From: Mytilus galloprovincialis | Lineage: Eukaryota; Mollusca; Bivalvia; Mytilida; Mytilidae | Assembly (NCBI RefSeq): GCF_965363235.1 | Contig: NC_134851.1 | Span: 37,228,321-37,292,320 of the forward strand | Length of the DNA: 64,000 nucleotides | Direction of reading: 5' to 3' | Shown here: positions 53,101-62,100 of the stretch, one piece after another | Layout of the letters: each line of letters opens with the position of its first letter | How positions within the stretch are numbered: position 1 is the stretch's first letter | Position numbers and translations under genes: made by a program | Notes under the pieces: generated by a model | Database searches by the model: none | Seen by the model: the letters and a program-made list of their open reading frames with translations, nothing else | Told to the model about the DNA's origin: nothing

Positions 53101-56100
53101 CACCCAGTGCAGGCATATTTATGGAAGCAGTTCTGAACTTTGCCGAGTAAGTGAAAAACCCAAATAACTAAATTTAAATCTTGCATTTACCATTAATGGC
53201 TATTTGTCGGTATAGTTTTAAAAAAATGACCTTAAAATTTTCGATTCTGAACGTGTTCAATAAAGAAAATATATATCAAATGTACGTTCATTTTACATCT
53301 ATAACATTCATTCAACTTTAAAAAAAAAAGTTGCATATAATGAAATACAGAACAAATAAAACAAACCAGTCAAAACAAGAAAATATCACTAACATATGAA
53401 AAAAAGACAACAAAATTTAATCATAAAAAGTTCTTGTATTTAAAAGTTCATGAGTTTAATCAAATCTTCCAAATAGATAAACTAAAAACTCATAAATTTA
53501 TAAATACAAGAACGGGTTTCACTAATTCAGGGGATATATAAAGGCAATCTTACATATATCTGTGGTAGATTATACTGCAAAGATCCAGCTAATCCAAAGT
53601 CCTGCAAACAAGCAGTAGCCGAAGAAGGTACTCAGTGTGGAAACAAAAAAGTAAGTGTTGTAGCAAATTAACCTCTTTTGATATGAAAAGTAATGTGGTC
53701 CACAGTTTAGAATATGATCAATCAGTACTTAGTAATATCACATAGAAACTAGTTTTGACAAAACAGGCAGGTGTCTTTTATAAATTATTCAACTGTCGTA
53801 CAACTGAGATGTTTAGTAAGCTATACAATCATGGTTAATCCACCCTTATCTAAGTAAGTCAGAAATATAAAAGTCTTATTCCATTCGCTTGGTGTGTTTG
53901 AGCTTTTGATTTTGCCATTTGATAAGAGACGTTCTGTATTTTATAGAATACCATTACAGTATACAGTGTAACTTGTCTAATCTGACACCTATTCATTCCA
54001 ACATATTGCTTTAACCGACACATGTTCATGGTCCTAAAAATATGCTTATACTTGCAGAATAAACATGAGTATTCCGACACCTAGCGTATTCACACATTTT
54101 TATCTGGTCGGAGTGTTGCGGATAACACCGGTTACACCGTAGTTTTTATTTTATTATTAACAAGCACTTGCATGTCTTTTCGGTAAAGTTTTATTTTGGT
54201 CAACTATCTGATGCCAATGGTTTAATCAAAATATTACATTGTTTGTATTTATTATTTATTGATAACTTTGAGGGGATTGAAAAACAAATGATGATAAATT
54301 TGACTTATAAGCTGATGATTTTTTTTTACCACGAAGGACTTTTAACAAATAGTCACTCACATGGCTAATCATTGTATAATTTAACACGCTAATAAATAGT
54401 TGTGTGCAATCTGAACCGTTGGATATTTCCAATTAGATGAACCAAGAAGAAGAAACTGAATGTGGTATTTCCACTGTTTTAGTCCGTAATAAACGTTCAA
54501 ATGCTTTCATGATTGAGGATGATGAGATACACGGTAAAATATTACCATGATTTTTTCCAGTGGTGTGTTGACGGCGCGTGTACTTTCGATACGAAAGCAC
54601 CAGAAAGTAATGGTAAGTTGTAAGCACAAAGTGTTTCTATACTGAAGTACTAGTATTTAAAATAAAACAGAAATGATGCCAGTAGATCATGGACACAACG
54701 AAAATCAAAATTACATCGAAAAGACATTAATTATCTGCACTGATATCCATTATATTTTTAGATTTTAATTTGACATAATTTTGGACAAAATTCATATAAG
54801 AAATATATACTCGTTTCTTGTTTTTTATATAGATTAGACCGTTGGTTTTCCTATTTGAATGGTTTTACACTAGTAATTGTCTGGGCCCTTAATAGCAAGC
54901 TTACACCTATAAATTGTGACTTTGATGGATAATTGTCTCAGTTGCACTCATTCCACATCTTATATCTTTTTAGAAAAATATTTGAAATAAAATGTTTTTT
55001 GTAATATACCAGTATAAAAATGTACAGTTTTGATAAGCGTAAATTTTTCATTCGTAAATCAGGTTTAAGCAAGAAGACTTACAAAATAAAAAAAAATCTA
55101 CAACAAACTAAAAAGTAAACATCCATTTACATAATCGTAGAAAAGTCAATATCAGTTTGCTCGACATATGATTATAATATCTGAAATGAGATAGATTTAA
55201 AACAGCGGTTTGTGCTGCTAAACACATTTAACAATGAAGTGATACATGTACACAAGTAGCAATTGCAACTAGGCATGAAAACAATATGCATCCTTTAATA
55301 ACGATCGTTTAATCAGTGAGGGACGCTTCCTTTTAAATTGTTCACAAGTATCTTTTAATTTTGTTTCAACGAAAATGATGTATCCTTTTGTTGTTTTTAT
55401 TAATTTAAAAAATATAATATAGCTGGGCAGCTGTACGACCCAGATACTCAGTGTAGGCATATTTATGGAAACAGTTCTGAGCTTTCTAGGGTAAGTTAGA
55501 TCACTTGAAATCAGATAACTTTATATTAATCATACAAATACTCTTTGTCAGTGTCTTATATTTGTTTGACGTACGTAACTTGTCGTTTCACAACATGTCT
55601 ATTATATACTCTTAATATATATTGAATTGAACTGGATGTACAGTTATTGTCGCTTTTTGATTTGGTTCATAACTGTTTCTCGTTTCTCGTTATTTTTTAT
55701 ATAGATTAGACCGTTGGTTTCCCGGTTTGAATTGTCTTTTTTGGTACCCTGTATAGCTTACTTTTCGGTGTGAACCAAGATTCCATGTTGAAGGTCGTAC
55801 CTTGACCTACAAAGGTTTACTTCGACAAATTCTGACAATAATGGGGAGTTGTCTCATTTACACTCATACCACACATATTCATACATCGGATAGAAAAAGT
55901 TCGCTTTACACCTGTAACTTTAACTCGTACAATTCCAGCTGATATTTAAAGACGCTAAACAGTGATCAAAACAAATAAAAAGCAAAATGCATAATACTCC
56001 AGGAATAATCTATTTATTTACAAGGACTGCTTTGAATTTTATTTTGAAATCATTTTTTTCTTATTTCACATTCGTTCGATATATTCATTTTAAACACACA

Positions 56101-59100
56101 TACTTGAACAAGTGTATAATTATACAGTCACATGACTCTGCTTTCGAAGCAACTGAACCCTCGATTCCCTTTTTTTCAAGGTTTAATCAAATTACCCTCA
56201 GTAAACTGAAAGAAGTAAAAACTAAATATGGGACCGTTTATAAGGAACCGTTTTGTGGATTTTCTAAAGGTACATATCGTATGCATGCAAATATGCAGCT
56301 ACCGAAAATTGAATTGATATACATTACTTTGAATGTTGCTGTAATGATATTCGTACGGTACTTTTTATTAGTAATTCACAGATGATACTCATTGCAATCT
56401 AAAACGTCACTACAGACACGGGCATAAAGAACGGGTTCGGGGATATAAACACTGTAAGACGGTCTCAAAGCAACATCACCATCCTAAAAAGAAAAATCAA
56501 AATGAAGAAAGAATAAATATTCTTGTTATCGTCTCTAGCCGTTTTTGACTGATCTTCAAAGTATTCTAAGTTCTCAATTCCTCTCAACTTCCTGTTTTGT
56601 TTGGCTTTCTTTACTGTTTTATTCGAGCGTCACTGATGAGTCGTTTGTAGACGAAACGTGTGTCTGGCGTACACAATGTCCATTATGGTATCTATGATGA
56701 ATTTATATATGTTAAGTATAGTTAGTACCTTATTGTTGTTTCTATAATCTTAAAGCTTTATTATATTCATTAACCTATGAATAATATTATTAGTCTTTCT
56801 CACTCTTAGTGGTCGTATAAAGGAGATTTTACATCTATATGTGGTGAATTGAACTGTAAAGATCCAAATGATCCAAATTCCTACATTCAAACAGAAGCCG
56901 CCAAGGAACGTACTCAGTGTGGCAACAAAAAGGTAAGTGTTGTAATTCAAATATTGACTTATTATAAAGTTGATATCATATAGATTCTTAAATTGATACC
57001 AGTGGTCTATCGGATTTATGCAATCGAAAGAGATAGATTATCAGTTTTAATGTCCGAGCGTAAGCGAGGACTTTAAAAGTGATAATTTAAGTCTCGAGAA
57101 AAACTGTTCTAATTCTTACATTGACCTCTAGTGTATTTCATCAAGGTAAATATAATGTGTTATCAAAGAACGGTTCCTTACATCTATAGCTAATGAGAAA
57201 AGATAATTTATATAATAAGTCAAATTATTTATTTTTTTAGATATAATGTAGTTCATAATTTGGAATATGCGAAATTGTGAATATTTTATAATATTATAAT
57301 AGTATTTTCTTTTGATAGATATTTTAATTTCTTTATTGTATAAGTGTAATTTTTGAGTTATTGTTTAATTATCTAAAGCAAATTGTTGATTTACGATATG
57401 TTTTATTTGAGGGAAAAACATCAATAGCATTGTATTTTGTGACTTTTTTGGTGATAAAGTGTTTGCCCCAAAGGACTTAAACTTTTATTATAAATCACTT
57501 TCGTGCCAATATTGACGCTTACAACTAATGTATATAGTCATTGCTATTACTAACGTAAAAAATAGATAATAATATGCAAATTCAAGTGTTTGAGATTTTA
57601 AAATAAGAAAACAAAAGTAATTAATCGAAAGTGGTATTTCCATATTTGTTTAGTCCCTAATACTTGTAACTTATTCCTTGCGTTATTCATATTTTATTTT
57701 CAGTGGTGCGTCGACGGAGCATGTACTTTCGATGTCAAAGCACCATCAGGCATTGGTAAGTCGTCAGCAGAACGTTTTTAATTAGTGTTGTATTCCAGGA
57801 TAAAAGACCATGATGCCAGTAGACCATGTTCATCTCTAAAGTCTCAGACTACATCATTTTACAATTTTAAATAGACAAGTTATGGAAAAACTAAACGACA
57901 TTAAACAACTGCATTATACGTTTAATTTATGTACAAAAAAAACCAAATATTTTTTCACATCAACAAACGACAGCCACTGAATAATATGCTCCTGATAAAG
58001 GACAAACACATACATACAGAATATGGCGAAGTTAAACATGTTAACGGGATCCCAACCCTTCCCTAGCCGGGGATAGTGGTATAATAGCACACCAAAAGAA
58101 CGAACAATAAAACTCAGTTTAAAAGTCTTAACTCGTCAAATGATTACAAATGTAAATACAACACAGAGTAGACATGGCTGGGTACTTGTTTGGTACAACA
58201 TAAAAAATGATAGTACTCGCAGTTACTGACATCTAGTTCAGAGCTACTAACAACTAATACAAAAATCTGGCACCTAAGACTGAATTATCAATTATTACAC
58301 ATCCATAAAAATGTATAGGTTGTTTTGGATACATTTTTTTATTCGTAGATCAGGTTATAACATGAAGTCTCATCAAATAAAATGGAAATTTTTAAACGTA
58401 AGAATCAAACATTCATATTTCGAGAGGAACTGTTTTTGACAGATCATGGACATAATGCAAGATGAAAATGATTAATTATGTGGACTCAGCAGTTCCATGT
58501 CTAGTTATTTGACAGGAAAATAGCGTAGCTTTCTTAAAAAAACACACATATGAGCTGAATGTTTAACTAAATGATTCATTTAGATAAACCGATGGCCCAT
58601 CTTTTAGTGAAACAGATATTCAATAAAGGTAACAAACTCATGATGGCGTCCGTAACATTTTCAAAGGGATAAAATTAGTTCAAATAGCTGCCTTGTAAGC
58701 GGCAACTCTCTTACAAGGAAATCATGACAGAAAATGCAAGTTTCGGAATACAGTTTTATTAAGAATAAGTACTCCATATGTCAGACTACTCTACCATGTT
58801 GATACATGAGGTCAAACTATTTAATATCTGAAGTAATAAAATGAAAAGTAAGTATATGCCTGTCATAATATTTGAGTATCGTATAATCGTCACAAAAGTT
58901 GGCTAATGTGATCAAGAGTAGTTCTTTCTTCTGTCGATCAAATGCTTCATCATTCAAAAGGGAAAGCATGGATAAACGAGAAAAAAGATAGAAGAGTCGA
59001 TTAAACACTAAGGACCGAACAAGAAAGTTAAAAAAAAAAAACTTGACGATTAAATATTTTGATTGCTGTTTTGTTTAGATATTTATAATATAGAAGTATT

Positions 59101-62100
59101 ATATCTTGTCTATTGTATAGATAATTGTTTGTTTGGCGACGAAAGAGGTGATGTTTTCAGCAATGGGTGGTCGTGTGCTAAAATGGTGAAGGTAGCTCCA
59201 CATAATTGCCCTGTTGTACCGATGAAATGTTGTGCGTCATGTGCACCTCCAACAACTACTACTACTCCCTCTTCCACCAGCCAATCACCGACGACAATAA
59301 CAATACCTACAACATCCACAATACCTACAACTACCACAATACCTACAACGACCGGAATACCTACAACGACCACAATACCTACAACTACCCCAATACCGAC
59401 AACGACCACAATACCTACAACTACCCCAATACCTACAACGACCGGAATACCTTCAACGACCACAATACCTACAACTACCACAATTCCGACAACGACCACA
59501 ATATCAACAACGACCACAACTTCAACACCCACAACGACCGAAAGACTAACAACAATACCTACAACAACCACAACACCGACAACGACCAAATTATCTACAA
59601 CAATCCCAACACCTTTATCGACAACTGCAACAACATCTTCAACGAACAAATTACCCACAACAATACATACAACGACCACAATATCTTTAACAAGTTTGTC
59701 ATCTACAACGACCAAATCCTCTACAACGAGTACGCCTTCAACAACACAGAAAACCACGAAAATAAAAGAAGCCACACATCCGACATTTAAGATAAACACC
59801 AACACAACGAAGACTTTAGAAGTTAAAACGCAACATGGTAAGCAAATATTTAAGATACGTTCATGCTAAATTGTCTTGATTTGCATCTTTGAAATATATA
59901 ATACCTTTCAATTCAATTTGATATGAAATTACTTGTATTGTTTTTTTTTCAGCCTGACCAATGTTAAGTATAGATTCATTGTTTGAAATTGAGTATGTAT
60001 AGCTCTACGTAACGGACATAGGTAACAGGATATTGTAAGAATTATATCAAGTGTACGTAGATCCAATTTAAAAATATCATTATTATCTTAAAATAAATAA
60101 ACCCTGAAAGTTAACATGGTTAAGTCATTATTTCGATATGAAATATCATAAATAATCAAAGAATAAGCAATCAACCATAGCAAAATACACTAAACAATGA
60201 AACGTCATTTGGATGCTACCAGTGCCATATATATTTAACAGATTTTTTTTTAAATTTATTGACTTTGCAGAAGGGATAGAATCTTTCAAATGATTATTTT
60301 TTTTAATTGATTATTATATCTTTTATTGAAACTGTGATGAAAAAATATGACGTTCGATCAATAATATTGTGTCCACACAGATACTAGATTAAAATTTTAG
60401 TAGGCCGCAAATTTAACTGTCTTGCCGTGCCCAACTTCTATCAATATTAATGGATCTTCCTATATAACCATGAAATACTGTATGTACTGTATGTTTGACA
60501 AGCAACAATTAATCCTCGAACGATACCCCTAAACAGATAAGATAAAAACAAAACATGACAAGAGCCAAAACTGGAGCAGAAATTGCTAACCTTTTGGAAA
60601 CACCTGATGTCTTTCAATAACTTTGATACCTTCGCTGTTTCGATATTTAATGTTTACTTATATGCCAAGTGCTTTGTCGAATTCTTGTTTTACATGTACT
60701 CACATTTTATTCAGCTTTTTGAAACTTTGTTTTTTATTACCTGTTCGAGGGTATCACAAGCCCAGTAGTAAGCACTTTTTGTGCTGACAGGAATTGTCAT
60801 TGATATGGTTATATTTATAAATTTACTGTTTACAAAGTTTTGAAGTTTTGAAATACTGAGGCTTTTCTACCTCAGGTATAGATTACCTTAGCTGTATTTG
60901 GTAAAACTTTTAGGAATTTTGGTCCTCAATGCTCTTCAACTTCGTACTTTATTTGGCCTTTTTCACTTTTTTGGATTCGAGCGTCACTGATGAGTCTTTT
61001 GTAGACGAAACGCGCGTCTGGCGTATATACTAAATTTAGTCCTGGTATCTATGATGAGTTTATTTACAACCACTGGGTCGATGCCACTGCTGGTGGAGAT
61101 TTATTTCCCCGAGGGTATCACAAGCCCAGAAGTCAGCACTTTTTGTGCTGACAGGAATTGTCATTGATATGGTTATATTTATAAATTTACTGTTTACAAA
61201 GTTTTGAAGTTTTGAAATACTGAGGCTTTTCTACCTCAGGTAAAGATTACCTTAGCTGTATTTGGTAAAACTTTTAGGAATTTTGGTCCTCAATGCTCTT
61301 CAACTTCGTACTTTATTTGGCCTTTTTCACTTTTTTGGATTCGAGCGTCACTGATGAGTCTTTTGTAGACGAAACGCGCGTCTGGCGTATATACTAAATT
61401 TAGTCCTGGTATCTATGATGAGTTTATTTACAACCACTGGGTCGATGCCACTGCTGGTGGAGATTTATTTCCCCGAGGGTATCACAAGCCCAGAAGTCAG
61501 CACTTTTTGTGCTGACAGGAATTGTCATTGATATGGTTATATATATAAATTTACTGTTTACAAATTTTTGAATTTTTTGAAATACTAAGGCTTTTCTACC
61601 TCAGGCATAGATTACCTTAGCTGTATTTGGCAAAACCTTTAGGAATTTTGGTCCTCAATGCTCTTCAACTTCGTACTTTATTTGGCCTTTTTAACTTTTT
61701 CTGATTCGAGCGTCACTGATGAGTCTTTTGTAGACGAAACGCGCGTCTGGCGTATATACTAAATTTAGTCTTGGTATCTATGATGAGTTTATTTATTAAC
61801 ACTTTTTTCCTGATTTACTTTCATTTTCACAGATACGGTGCTGATAGCAGTAGGAACAGGTTTTGCCGTGCTGATATCTCTCGTCCTTATTTTCATCGTA
61901 GTGTGCAGAAAAAAAATACGGAGGACAAAAGTTGAAGAGATAGAAGCAAAGAAGGTAAACACTAGAATAAGAAAATGACTGCTTTATTTTGTAACATAAA
62001 AAGTAAAATAGCAAAAAAGCAGAACTCCGAAAAAAATTAAATAATTTCCCTAATCAAAATGAAAATTTCAAAGTTAACTATATCAATCGAATGGAAAACA

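Noticed and set aside
55987..56385. 132-codon ORF between exons 18 and 19
   Set aside because: Lies in an intron, with no domain resemblance and no splice signals joining it in phase to the gene.
59206..59790. 194-codon plus-strand ORF rich in Asn, Thr and Tyr
   Set aside because: A shifted reading of the same minisatellite with no signal, splice logic or domain.
59110..59805. 231-codon minus-strand ORF rich in Val and Gly
   Set aside because: It is the complement of the Thr-rich coding repeat; repeat structure keeps the frame open. The plus strand has cysteine-rich homology and splice sites.
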